Below the pieces are notes generated by a model that saw only the letters and a program-made list of their open reading frames with translations, made no database searches and had not been told where the DNA came from. DNA of 18,232 nt from Teratosphaeria epicoccoides (taxonomy: Eukaryota > Ascomycota > Dothideomycetes > Mycosphaerellales > Teratosphaeriaceae): positions 1 through 18,232 of the forward strand of contig JADDMT010000281.1 of the NCBI GenBank assembly GCA_021401465.1, read 5' to 3'. Below, piece after piece: positions 1 to 9,638 of the stretch. Each line of letters opens with the position of its first letter. Within the stretch, counting starts at the first letter, position 1. The translations under genes were made by a program, and so were the position numbers.

Positions 1-2
1 AT

Positions 3-3000
3 CGACCTCTATACCCTATGTCGGAATCGTAGCTCGAAACACTTCAAGACTACCTCTACAAGGCGCAAAGGAACGCGTGGATCCGACGAAGCGACAGCGA
101 GGCTAGAGCGCTAGTTATGTTCGTCCTAAAGAAGGATAACACGCTCCGCCTATGCGTTAACTATAGGGGCCTTAACGCGGTAACCTAGAAGAACCGCTGC
201 CCCCTACTACTTATTAGCGGGACGCTTGACCGCCTTAGTCGCGCCGCCATCTTCTCGTCTATCGACTTGAAGGACGCCTACTACTAGATACCGATCCGAA
301 AGGGCGACGAGTAGAAGACTGCATTCTGAACGTAGTACAGACACTTTAAGTATATAGTGATGCCGTTTAGCTTGACTAACGCACTAGCAACGTTCTAAGC
401 GTATATTAACTAGGCCCTAGCTAGCCTCGTTAACACCTGCTACGTAGTATATTTAGACGATATACTAGTCTACTCCGACTTGAAGGAAGAGCACATTCGG
501 CATCTAAGGATAGTGCTTAAACGGCTCTGCAAGTTCGCTCTATACGCAAACCTAAAGAAGTGCTCATTCCTGACAGATAGGATTAAGTTTCTCGGATACA
601 TCGTCTCCATAGAAGGAGTCATCATAGATGACTAAAGGGTCTCTGCAATCGCAGAGTAGCCGCGGCTAACTACTCTCCGAGAAGTGTAGGTGTTCCTAGG
701 ATTCACTAACTTCTATCGCAGATTCATACGATCTTACTTAAAGATCGTGGCTCCCCTCATGGCCCTCGCAAAGGGCGCGGTTCAAGGAAAAAAGCTAGGG
801 AAAGTGCCTTAGGCGGAGGCTTAGAGTAAGGCCTTCTCTAAACTTAAAGTAGCTTTTCAAACTACGCCTATACTTCGGCACTTTGACCCCGCTACAAAGA
901 TCCGGATAGAGACTAATGCTTCAAAATTCGTAATAGCCGCAATTATATTGTAGCTCTAGTCACACGAAGGTAGTGCGCGATAGTACCTAATTGCCTTCTA
1001 GTCGCGGAAGATGCAGGGCGCTAAGCTTAACTATAAGACTCACGATTAAGAGCTTTTAGCTATTGTTAACGGCTTCAAGGAGTACCGACACTACCTTAAA
1101 GGCGCAGCGCACCCTATTAAGGTGCTTACCGACTATAACAACCTTCGCGGCTTCATAGGCGTGAAGCAGCTAAGTAGTCGGCAAGCAAGGTAGGCGACTT
1201 TCCTTACTAGCTTTGACTTTGTTATCTAGCATCGTTCCGGAAAGACGAATCTAGCTAATGGTCCTTCGCGACAACTAGACTACGACACTAGGGAGGAGGG
1301 TAACTAACAGCTTCTCCCTACGCTGCAAACGAAGCTTACAGTTTAGGGCGGCGATCCGTCATTAGCTCCTCTTGTAGGTCGACTGCAGGTCTAATGGGGC
1401 CTTATAGCCTCCGCTAGTAACGAACCCTCCTATCTAGCAGTTATGGCGACTATGTCTAGCTCGATCTGTGCGGTAGTCAACTAGCTTATATGTAGTAAGC
1501 ATGCGATGTCTAAAGAACCCTTTGAAGAAGTCTCGAGACTTATTCAGCAGTTGCAAGAGCGAGAACCGGAGTTGATTAATGAGGGTGTAGCCCTCTAGGA
1601 CACTACAGGTAGCCCGAAGTACTAGACCAAGTTAAACGACTTGTAGTACTTTGACAATAGGCTCTACGTACCCGCTAACCGCGTACTCTGTTCGCAGCTC
1701 CTCTGTATTCATCATGACGATAAACTCGCGGGCCATTTTAGCGCAGAGAAGACGAACGCACTTCTCGGACGCAAATACTAGTAGCCTACGCTAGAACAGG
1801 ATGTCTCTGACTATGTCAAATCCTGCTAGACGTGCCAGATTAGCAAATCTCGGCGCTATTGCCCCTATGGCGATGCATAGGCGCTCCTACTACTAGAGAG
1901 ACTATAGCAAGACTTGACTATAGATTTTATTACTAATCTGCCGCTAGCAAAGTAGAAAGGCAATGTAGTTAATACTGTCCTTGTAGTAGTCAACTAATAC
2001 TCGAAGATGAATGTCTTCATCCTATGTACGAAAAAGTGCATAAGTGGCAAGCTTACGCGACTACTTCGCGACAAAGTCATATAGCGCTTTAGTGTCCCCC
2101 GAAGTATCCTATTAGATCGAGGTTCTGTCTTTACTAGTAAATACTAGTAAGAATTTGTGTTTAAGGTGCGTGTTAAGTACCGCCTAAGTACAGCATTCTA
2201 TCTACAGACTAATAGTTAGACTAAACGTATGAACTAGACTCTTAAGTAGTACCTTCGGTGCTACTACGCTAAGAACTAGGATGCCTAGGCCGACGTAATT
2301 CCTATAGCGGAATTTGCAGTTAATAACAGCGTGTATGCTGCTATGCTCATGTCGCTATTTCAGATTCTTTATAGCTTTGATCCGGAAATACACCTAGAAC
2401 CGCCTTAGGACGAGTCTTCTAAGGAGAGGGTGCTAGCTGCCGCGGAATTAGCGCGGCGTATGCGCGAGGTACATTCGGTGCTAATAGAACACTAGAAAAA
2501 GGCCTCAGAATCCTAGATTAAACATAATAACGCCTATGCTAAACCGATGTAGTATGCAGTTAGTACGAAGGTATTACTATTAACAAAGAATCTTAAGCTA
2601 AAACTTCTAAGCAAGAAGATGACGCCAAGGTTCGTCGGACCCTTCCGGATACGCGACGCGATAGGCTCGCAGGCGTACTAGCTATCATTGCTATTGTCAT
2701 ATCGTGTACATGACGTCTTCCACGTATCTCTACTCGAACCATAGGTATAGCGCGAGGGCGAAGAGCCCGCGGACCCGATGCTAGTAGCAGAAGAGAACGA
2801 AGAGTAGGAAGTTGAGGGTATTAAGGACAGTATGCGGCGTAAGGGCGCAACGCACTATCTAGTGAAGTAGAAAGGATACCTACCTAAGTACACATAATAG
2901 GTTCCGGCCGAAGACTACAAGAACGCCCTAGAAGCTATCCGTGAATTCGAAGAGCGGAGGAGGCGTGAGCAGGGCTTAAGAATGTCGATTTGTAGGAAGA

Positions 3001-3026
3001 TGAGGGTTCTAGAGCAGAATTCTTGA
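3..3026 (+). pseudogene. pol: gypsy Pol pseudogene (RT, RNase H, integrase, chromodomain), copy A
   Basis: One reading frame can be followed for 1007 codons to a TGA at 3024, with no frameshift but at least 11 stops in the first 230 codons. It opens with the pre-RT motif LYPMSE (about 9-27). RT follows, with FVLKKDNTLRLCVNYRGLN near 120-175 and the catalytic Asp codons retained at 264 and in YLDD at 450-461. RNase H begins near 895; its first catalytic Asp is AAT (Asn) at 915. The integrase HHCC zinc motif has His codons at 1713 and 1734 and Cys codons at 1824 and 1833. The DDE triad has Asp at 1923 and 2115, but the Glu position reads Lys (AAA) at 2223. A chromodomain-like segment (HYLVK..GYLPKY) lies at about 2850-2950. 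RIP has inactivated the gene. Gag and protease are outside the window. Confidence 0.9.
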
Positions 3027-3166
3027 CACGTGTATATAGCGCATGACGCGCGAAGTAACAACGAGAAGCAAACGCCCTACTTATACATCATTAATGCCTA
3101 AAGGCATACCTAGAATAAACCTAAGAAGAACAAGAGACATGCTTAGATTAGCTTCGTAGCTAATGC

Positions 3167-4604
3167 TTAGCGACTACTAGTTAGGGGCTTCCTGACTAAA
3201 CCCAAAGCAGGAGAGTCTTTCTTGTTACGGTCCGCTAGGGACTACCTACCTACACGGGGTCTACTAAACACCCTGAAGCGACTATGAGTAACGGGGGTAG
3301 CAACGCCACGAAGAGAGGCCGGCATCTTCTTCTTTAGTAGGTTGCGAGGGAGCTCGTCTTCAGAGCCTATAGTAGCCAGAGAACTAGCGACATCCTTACC
3401 GCGCCTAGTCGCGACGACTACCTCATCCTTAGCATCAGAAGGCGAAGAGACTCGAGCGCACTTGCGGCTGTCGCGCTCGGCCCTCGAGATCATCTTGCGC
3501 TTCTTGACATGAGTGTCGACTACATTATCGGACTTAGTGTCTCCCTTAGGCGCAACTAGTACGGTGACACTACAGCGCGAAGGGATTACGTTAGGACCGA
3601 AGGTATCCTAGACGTCGTTATCCTCCTCATCCTCAAAGATCTAGCCTAGAGGCTTGTGCCTTAGCGTCTTGACAGACGCAGTGTAGGTCGCAAGTAGGGA
3701 AGGTTCGGCTTCCTCGTCGCTAACCTTAATTTCGGCCCTAGCCCTCTTCTTCTTCTTAGACAGTAGCGTCGAGGCAGCGTAGGCGGCGGCGCTATAATGT
3801 GTTAGCTATACGCACGCGACAGGATTCGAGTAAGTAACTTACGGCTTAGTCCTCGAGACTAGCTTAGAGGCAGGCTGTCTCTCGGTATGGCGCTAGGGCA
3901 TAGCCTTAGTAGCAGGAGCAGTGAATTGCTTGATAACCTTCTTGTAGATCATCCGCGTCTTAAAGTCATCGTTAATAGAGGCAAGGGCCCCGAGTTGCTA
4001 ACGCTAATGGCTAGTCGGATATTTCTCGACGCTAACGTTAGCCTAGCGGAGAAAGTTAGCATTCATACTTAGATAGTACCCGCACTATATGCGTACTATG
4101 GCGAAGGTCTTGACCCTAACGGTTAGTACCTTTAAGATCTTCTAGACTAAGTCTGCGATCAGACCTAGACAAACGTTTTCGCCTGTTAGCAGAGAGTCGA
4201 AGCGAACACTGCCATGAGAATAGTTAGCAGTCGCGGTAAAGCATAAGAGGGCGCCGAGCAGGTAGGCGAGTGCCTCGCGGTACTTAGCCTGTAGCCTGTT
4301 CATGGTCGGAGTACCTTCGGCAATCCCCTTGTCGCGCGCACTCTAGAAGTCATCGATATTACGGCAGAGCTAGTTATACTCGCCATACACCTCTTTAGGG
4401 AGGTCTTAGCATTTTTGATGCTTGCTATTACAGTTAACACAATTGCGGTAGACACCGCCCTCATCAAATCCGCTGACGCAGATCTTAGCTACGCTTTAAG
4501 ATGTGTGTAGCTTGGCTACTAAGGTTGTCGAGGCATTGTTGACACAAGCGACGATCGCGGGCAGAGCGAGTAGCGTCAAACTTAGTCTGCAGCATATGAG
4601 CCAT
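3167..4604 (-). pseudogene. Antisense accessory gene of the gypsy element, copy A (Cys-cluster, basic C terminus)
   Basis: This gene lies on the opposite strand to pol, tail to tail with it, 140 bp past the pol stop. It is homologous along its length to the copies at 6982-8478 and 13804-15241. The start is the ATG at 4604-4602; the end is the TAA at 3169-3167. The Cys residues of the second half of the cluster are best preserved in this copy: C-x12-C-x2-C-x6-C (EICVSGF to KHQKC). The C-terminal quarter is rich in Lys and Arg. Compared with copy B, 59 bp are missing between 4498 and 4499. They comprise the last 15 nt of exon 1 and 44 nt of the intron, which throws the ATG out of frame with the rest. 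RIP stops add further breaks. The function is unknown; DNA or RNA binding in the nucleus is an inference from the Cys pattern and basic stretches. Confidence 0.75.
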
Positions 4605-5388
4605 TATAGCTAAGACAGGTTAATTGATCTTGATTAATTGATTAAAGAAGAAGAAGCTCTAGTATAGACCCGTAGACATAGCGAGGCGCAAGCTAAGCGA
4701 AGTAGGAGCGGAGGTTAATGTTAGTGTCTTAGAACAGGAAAGTTTAGGAAGTGACGAGGTTTTTATACTCTCTGACGGCCCCCCTGTTGCCTACCGCAAC
4801 TGTTAAGCTAGTGACTCGAACTACATGCGCAGAGTACCTGCCTTTAGTTGACTTACAAGGGGACTGAATAATGTAATAACGAATAATGCGGCCGTCACGC
4901 ATATGCGCCGACCGCACTCGTGCTAGCCTACTAGCATGGAAATGTAGCGAGGCCCGCGCTAGGAGCGCGCTCCTGCTGTTTCGAGTAGTGCGCGCAGAGC
5001 GTCCGCGTACTTTCCTACTACCCTAAGGTTCTACGACACGTTCTTTACAGTCATGACTAAATAGGGATGGCCAAGCTACTTGGCAAGGCCGGCGCGCATG
5101 CTCGCCCTATAATTTCAAGGATTAACCGAAGTATGTACTCGCGGTTTCCTGATATCTCGATCCGCATGTGAAGCGAAGGTGTTACGAGGCCGCCTAACAT
5201 GTAACGGATTAAAACCCGCCTAAGTTAGCAGCCTCTGCCCTGTACTCGCTACGAAGGTGTTAAGGTATACGCATGATACATGTTACGTAGGCTATCTACC
5301 TATTTACCCTTGCGTAGTGTAAGCGTGCTACATCCTATACCCTATACGTTCCGCATGCATTACTTGGTAAGGCTAGGGACATCCTCAT
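4605..5388 (-). promoter_or_regulatory. Upstream region of the antisense gene, copy A
   Basis: These 784 bp separate the antisense ATG from the polypurine tract and are present at the same length in all three copies. Reading toward the gene (minus strand), there is a TATA-like TATAAAAA about 160 bp before the ATG. A CT-rich tract and an AT-rich stretch of TTAATT/ATCAATT words follow just before the start. This looks like a promoter plus 5' leader carried inside the element. A GC-rich Arg/Ala-coding frame across it is probably spurious. Confidence 0.5.
4760..4767 (-). promoter_or_regulatory. TATA-like box of antisense gene, copy A
   Basis: TATAAAAA on the minus strand, about 160 bp upstream of the antisense ATG at 4604. 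The same box is kept in copies B and C at the same spacing. This is motif evidence only. Confidence 0.45.
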
Positions 5389-5402
5389 AGGAGGAGGGGC
5401 AG
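5389..5402 (+). other. Polypurine tract, copy A
   Basis: The sequence aggaggaggggcag lies directly before the TGATACGG start of the LTR, where plus-strand DNA synthesis of an LTR retrotransposon is primed. It is conserved in copies B and C. Confidence 0.75.
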
Positions 5403-5762
5403 TGATACGGTTGATACTAGGGGGCCATTAGAACCGCATAGGTTCTAATGCCTGCCCTTAGCATGTAGTGACCCTACTACATATAGCAAGGGGGTCCTTT
5501 GTACATACGTTGGCTTATATGTCGTCTAAGTAGGATTAGTTGTCAATGTAGGACGCCCCTACGTCGCTGACCCTACGGTACCCCTGCGGGGTTAGGCTCG
5601 GACATGCTTTCCCTAATTAAGGAGCGTCAGGGGTTATAAGCACCCTTAGCGCTACCTCTGCGATAAGCAGAAAGCAGCGCTATCTTGTACCTACTAAAAG
5701 GTCGGATTACTCTGTCACACTACGAGATATTTTCATATCATATAGCATATACATCTATATCA
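5403..5762 (+). repeat. 3' LTR of copy A (360 bp)
   Basis: The LTR starts TGATACGG next to the polypurine tract and ends CTATATCA, giving TG...CA termini with a TGATA/TATCA inverted repeat. Copies B and C have LTRs of exactly the same 360-bp length with the same ends. It contains several perfect hairpins, for example CATTAGAACC/GGTTCTAATG at 5426-5450. The matching 5' LTR is outside the window. Confidence 0.85.
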
Positions 5763-6841
5763 GAAAGTAGAGAGGCAATGTGGTTAATGCTGTCCTTGTA
5801 GTAGTCGACTAATACTCTAAGATGAATGTCTTCATCCTATGTACGAAAAGATGCACAAGCGGCAAGCTTACGCGACTACTTCGCGACGAAGTCATATAGC
5901 GCTTTAGTGTCCCCCGAAGTATCCTATTAGATCGAGGTTCTGTCTTTACTAGTAAATACTAGCAAGAATTTGTGTTTAAGGCGCGTGTTAAGTACCGCCT
6001 AAGTACAGCATTCTATCTACAGACTAATAGTCAGACTAAACGTATGAACTAGACTCTTAAGTAGTACCTTTAGTGCTACTACGCTAAGAACTAGGATGCC
6101 TAGGCTGACGTAATTCCTATGGCGGAATTTGCAGTTAATAACAGTGTGCATGCTACTATGCGCATGTCGCTATTTCAGATTCTTTATAGCTTTAATCCGG
6201 AAATACACCTAGAACTGCCTTAGGACGAGTCTTCTAAGGAGAGGGTGCTAGCCGCTATAGAATTAGCGCGGCGTATGCGCGAGGTACATTCAGTGCTAAT
6301 AGAACACTAGAAAAAGGCCTTAGAATCCTAGATTAAACATAATAACGCCTATGCTAAACTGATGTAGTACGTAGTTAGTACGAAGGTGTTACTATCGACG
6401 AAGAATCTCAAGCTGAAACTTCCAAGCAAGAAGATGACGCCAAGGTTCGTCGGACCCTTCTAGATATGTAACGCGATAGGCTCGCAGGCGTACCGGCTAT
6501 TGTTACTATCGTCGTATTGTGTGCATGACGTCTTCTACGTATCTCTACTCGAACCATAGGTATAGCGTAAGGGCAAAGAGCCCGCGGACCTAATGCTAGT
6601 AGCAGAAGAGAACGAAGAGTAGGAAGTCGAGGGTATTAAGGACAGTATGCGGCGTAAGGGCGTAACGTACTATCTAGTAAAGTAGAAAGGATACCTACCT
6701 AAGTACACATAATAGGTTCCGGCTAAAGACTGCAAGAACACTCTAGAAGCTATTCATGAATTCGAAGAGCAGAGGAGGCATAAGTAGGGCTTAAGAAGGT
6801 TAATTCGTAGGAAGATAAGGGCTTCGGAGCAGAATTCTTAA
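5763..6841 (+). pseudogene. pol: gypsy Pol pseudogene fragment (integrase core, chromodomain), copy B
   Basis: The fragment matches copy A from 1949 to 3026 without indels. It begins just after the first integrase Asp (A 1923), includes the second Asp and the Glu-position codon (again AAA, Lys, at 6038), and ends with the chromodomain. The final stop is TAA at 6839 where A and C have TGA, itself a TpG-to-TpA change. Many in-frame TAG codons are shared with A. The HHCC motif and everything upstream are separated from it by element A. Confidence 0.88.
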
Positions 6842-6981
6842 CATGTATATGTAGCGCATAACGTGCGGAGTAACAACAAGAAGCAAACGCCCTACTTATA
6901 CATCATTGATGCCTAAAGGCACACCTAGAATAAACCTAAGGAGAACAAGAGACATGCTCGGATTAGCTTCGTAGCTAATGC

Positions 6982-8478
6982 TTAGCGACTACTAGTTAGG
7001 GGCTTCCTGACTAAACCTGAAGTAGGAGAGTCTTTCTTGTTACAGTCCGCTAGGGACTGCCTACCTACACAGGGTCTACTAAACACCCCGAAGCGACTAT
7101 GAGTAACAGGGGTAGTAACGCCACGAAGGGAGGCTAGCATCTTCTTCTTTAGTAGGTTGCGAGGGAGCTCGTCTTCAGAGCCTATAGTAGCTAGAGAACT
7201 AGCGACATCCTTACTACGCCTAGTCGCGACAACTACCTTATCCTTAGCATCAGAAGGCGAAGAGACTCGAGCGCGCTTGCGGCTGTCGCGCTCGGCCCTC
7301 GAGATCATCTTGCGCTTCTTGACACAAGTGTCGACTACATCATCGGACTTAGTGTCCCCCTTAGGCGCAACTAGTATGGTAACACTATGGCGCAAAGGGA
7401 TCACGTCAGGACCGAAGGTATCCTAGATGTTGTCATCCTCCTCATCCTCAAAGATCTGGCCTAGAGGCTTGTGCCTTAGCGTCTTGACAGACGTAGTGCA
7501 GGTCGCAAGCGGGGAAGGTTCGGCTTCCTCGTCGCTAACCTTAATTTCGGCCCTAGCCTTCTTCTTCTTCTTAGACAGTAGCGTCGAGGCGGCGTAGGTA
7601 GCGGCGCTATAATGTGTTAGCTGTACGCACGCGACAGGATTCAAGTAAGTAACTTACAGCTTAGTCCTTAGGACTAGCTTAGAGGCAGGCTGTCTCTCGG
7701 TACGGCGCTAGGGCGTGGCCTTAGTAGCAGGAGCAGTGAATTGCTTGATGACCTTCTTGCGGATCATCTACGTCTTAAATTTATCGTTAATAGAGGCAAG
7801 GGCCCCGAGTTGCTAACGCTAACGGCTAGTCGGATATTTCTCGACGCTAACGTTAGCCTAGCAGAGAAAGTCAGCATTCATACTTAGAGGGTACCTACAC
7901 TATATGCGTACTATAGCGAAGGTCTCGACCCTAACGGTTAGCACCTTCAAGATCTTCTAGACTAAGTCTGCAATTAGACCTAGACAAACGTTTTCGCCTG
8001 TTAGCAGAGAGTCGAAGCGAACACTGCTATAAGAACAGTTAGCAGTCGCGGTAAAGCACAAGAGGGCGCCGAGTAGGTAGGCGAGTACCTCGCGGTACTT
8101 AGCCTGTAGCCTGTTTATAGTCAGAGTACCTTTAGCAATCCCCTTGTCGCGCGTACTCTAGAAGTCATCGATGTTACGGCAGAGCTAGTTATACTCGCCA
8201 TACACCTCTTTAGGGAGGTCTTGGCATTTTTGATGCTTGCTATTGTAGTTGACATAATTGCGGTAGATACTACCCTTATTAAATCCGCTGACGTAGATCT
8301 CGGCTACGCTTCGGTTAGTACAAGTCACGCATACCTCGCGGGTAGGGGACGCCTTACTAACACGCGGAGGAGAGATGTGTGCAGCTTAGCTACTAAGGTT
8401 GTCAAGGCATTGTCGACATAAGCGACAATCGCGGGCAGAGCGAGTAGCGTCGAACTTAGTCTGTAGCACATGAGCCAT
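6982..8478 (-). pseudogene. Antisense accessory gene, copy B, with intron (about 480 codons)
   Basis: This is the most complete structure of the three copies. Exon 1 runs 8478-8358 (ATG, 40 codons plus one base), the intron is 8357-8304, and exon 2 runs 8303-6982. The spliced length is 1443 nt, 480 codons plus TAA, in frame throughout. Residues 18, 21 and 24 are Cys (C-x2-C-x2-C). Positions 44, 57, 60 and 67 form C-x12-C-x2-C-x6-C in the family, but 44, 57 and 60 are Tyr here (TGY to TAY). A Lys run lies at about 285-289 (KKKKKARAE), followed by KKRK at 369-372 and RKRAR at 382-386, which look like nuclear localisation signals. The first RIP stop is TAA at codon 31. The last 140 codons remain open. 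The Cys spacing recalls fungal zinc-cluster-like proteins, but I cannot assign a function. Confidence 0.78.
8304..8357 (-). other. 54-nt spliceosomal intron in antisense gene, copy B
   Basis: On the minus strand the intron has donor GTAAGG (8357-8352), branch sequence TACTAAC (8320-8314) and acceptor GCGTAG (8309-8304). Its length and branch-to-acceptor distance are typical of filamentous fungi. Removing it joins the ATG frame exactly to the frame of the long downstream coding region (GTT-A|CC-GAG). Copies A and C lack B's 8314-8372, which removes donor and branch site. Confidence 0.8.
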
Positions 8479-9262
8479 TATAGCTAAGACGGGTTAATTG
8501 ATCTTGATTAATTGATTAAAGAAGAAGAAGCTCTAGTATAGACCCGTAGACACGGCGAGACGCAAGCTAAGCGAAATGGGAGCGGAGGTTAATGTTAGTG
8601 TCTTAGAATAGGAAGTTTAGGAAAGCGACGAGGTTTTTATACCCTCTGACAGCCCCCCTGTTGCCTACCGCAACCGTTGAGCTAGTAACTCGAACTACAT
8701 GCGCAGAGTACCTGCCTTTAGTTGACTTACAAAGGGACCGAATAATGCAATAACAGATAACGCGGCTGTCACGTATGTGCGCCGACCGCACTCGTGCTAG
8801 CCTACTAGCATGAAAATGTAGCGAGGCCCGCGCTAGGAGCGCGCTCCTGCTGTTTCGAGCGGCACGGGTAGAGCGTCCGCGCACTTTCCTACTACCCTAA
8901 GGTTCTGCGACACGTTCTTCATAGTCACGACTAAATAGGGACAGCCAAGCTACTTAGCAAGGCTGGCGCGTATGCTCGCCCTATAATTTCAAGGATTAAC
9001 TAAAGTACGTGCTTATAGTGTCCTGATATCTTGATCTGCATGTAAAGCAAAGGTGTTACGAAGCCGCCTAACATGTAACAGGTTAAAACCCGCCCGAGTT
9101 AGCAGCCTCCGCCCTGTACTCGCTACGAAGGTGTTAAGGTATACGTATGACACATGTTACGTAGGCTATCTACCTATTTACCCTTACGTAGTATAAGCGT
9201 GCTACATCCCGTACCCTATACGTTCCGCGTGTATTACTTAGTAAGGCTAGGGACATCCTCAT
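8479..9262 (-). promoter_or_regulatory. Upstream region of the antisense gene, copy B
   Basis: It has the same length and layout as in copy A: AT-rich leader and CT tract next to the ATG, a TATA-like box about 160 bp upstream, then CpG-rich sequence up to the polypurine tract. An open frame at 8603-8884 (minus) starts at GTG, overlaps the TATA-like box and is probably not a gene. Confidence 0.5.
8634..8641 (-). promoter_or_regulatory. TATA-like box of antisense gene, copy B
   Basis: TATAAAAA on the minus strand, about 160 bp before the ATG at 8478; conserved in all three copies. Confidence 0.45.
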
Positions 9263-9276
9263 AGGAGGAGGGGCAG
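9263..9276 (+). other. Polypurine tract, copy B
   Basis: The sequence aggaggaggggcag is identical to copy A and abuts the LTR start TGATACGG. Confidence 0.75.
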
Positions 9277-9636
9277 TGATACGGTTAATACTAGGGGGCC
9301 ATTAGAACCGCATGGGTTCTAATGCCTGCCCTTAGTATGTAGTAACCCTGCCACATATAGCAAGGGGGTCCTTCGTACATACGTTAGCTTGTATGTCGTC
9401 TAAGAGGGATTAGTTGTTGACGTAGGACGCCCCTACGTCGCTAACCCTACGGTACCCCTACAGGGTTAGGCTCGGACATGCTTTCCCTAATTAAGGAGCG
9501 TCAGGGGTTATAAGCACCCTTAGCGCCACCTCTGCGATAAGCAGAAAGTAGCGCTGTCTTGTACCTACTAAAAGGTCGGATTACTCTGTCACACTGCGAG
9601 ATATTTCTATATTATATAGCATATACATCTATATTA
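9277..9636 (+). repeat. 3' LTR of copy B (360 bp)
   Basis: It begins TGATACGG and ends CTATATTA, where copies A and C have CTATATCA; the terminal CA has become TA, a RIP-type change. It carries four clear hairpins: 9300-9324 (10-bp stem), 9419-9439 (8-bp stem GACGTAGG/CCTACGTC), 9441-9469 (8-bp stem CTAACCCT/AGGGTTAG) and 9522-9555 (nested AGCGC and TCTGC stems). The next base is the first of element D's integrase fragment. Confidence 0.85.
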
Positions 9637-9638
9637 GA

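Larger units (their letters stand above)
1..5762 (+). mobile_element. Ty3/gypsy LTR retrotransposon, copy A (5' part outside window)
   Basis: The element enters the window just before the RT domain of pol and ends with a 3' LTR. The order is pol (3-3026, +), a 140-bp convergent gap, an antisense accessory gene (3167-4604, -), an upstream/promoter region (4605-5388), a polypurine tract (5389-5402) and an LTR (5403-5762). The RT-RNase H-integrase order and the chromodomain at the end of Pol place it among Ty3/gypsy chromoviruses. Its right end abuts integrase sequence of copy B in the same orientation, so A most likely inserted into B. The 5' LTR, primer binding site, gag and protease would lie to the left of the window. 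Confidence 0.88.
176..5762 (+). repeat. Left arm of a 5.6-kb inverted repeat
   Basis: It pairs with 12646-18232 in inverted orientation. Coordinates of matching bases sum to 18408 at every anchor checked: the pol TGA, the antisense ATG and stop, the LTR ends and the window edge. The arms are therefore collinear, 5587 bp each, with only substitutions. The spacer is 6883 bp (5763-12645). The arms are two copies of one retrotransposon family inserted in opposite orientation. The repeat may continue beyond the right edge. Confidence 0.92.
5763..9636 (+). mobile_element. Ty3/gypsy retrotransposon fragment, copy B (3' part)
   Basis: This is a second copy of the A family in direct orientation. Its bases 5764 onward match A from 1949 onward at a constant offset of 3815. 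The offset grows only by a 59-bp segment in the antisense gene that A lacks. It starts in the integrase core immediately after the last base of A's LTR, with no leftover, as expected if A had integrated into B. Its own 3' LTR ends at 9636, where element D's integrase begins. B's 5' half should lie left of the window, on the far side of A. Confidence 0.88.

Noticed and set aside
3..3026. In-frame TAG codons as a reassigned (read-through) codon
   Set aside because: TAG stands both where the family has Gln and where it has Trp, and TAA/TGA stops occur as well; this fits CpA-to-TpA mutation, not a variant genetic code.
3887..4072. 61-codon open frame on the plus strand (and its inverted twin at 14336-14521)
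   Set aside because: It is a shadow lying antisense to the long accessory-gene frame, with no domain or repeat of its own.
7157..7426. 89-codon plus-strand open frame
   Set aside because: It is the complement of the C-terminal part of the antisense gene, which is the frame supported by three copies and by the intron.
8221..8421. 66-codon plus-strand open frame in copy B
   Set aside because: It exists only because copy B retains the 54-nt intron and adjoining exon bases; it is antisense to exon 1, intron and exon 2.
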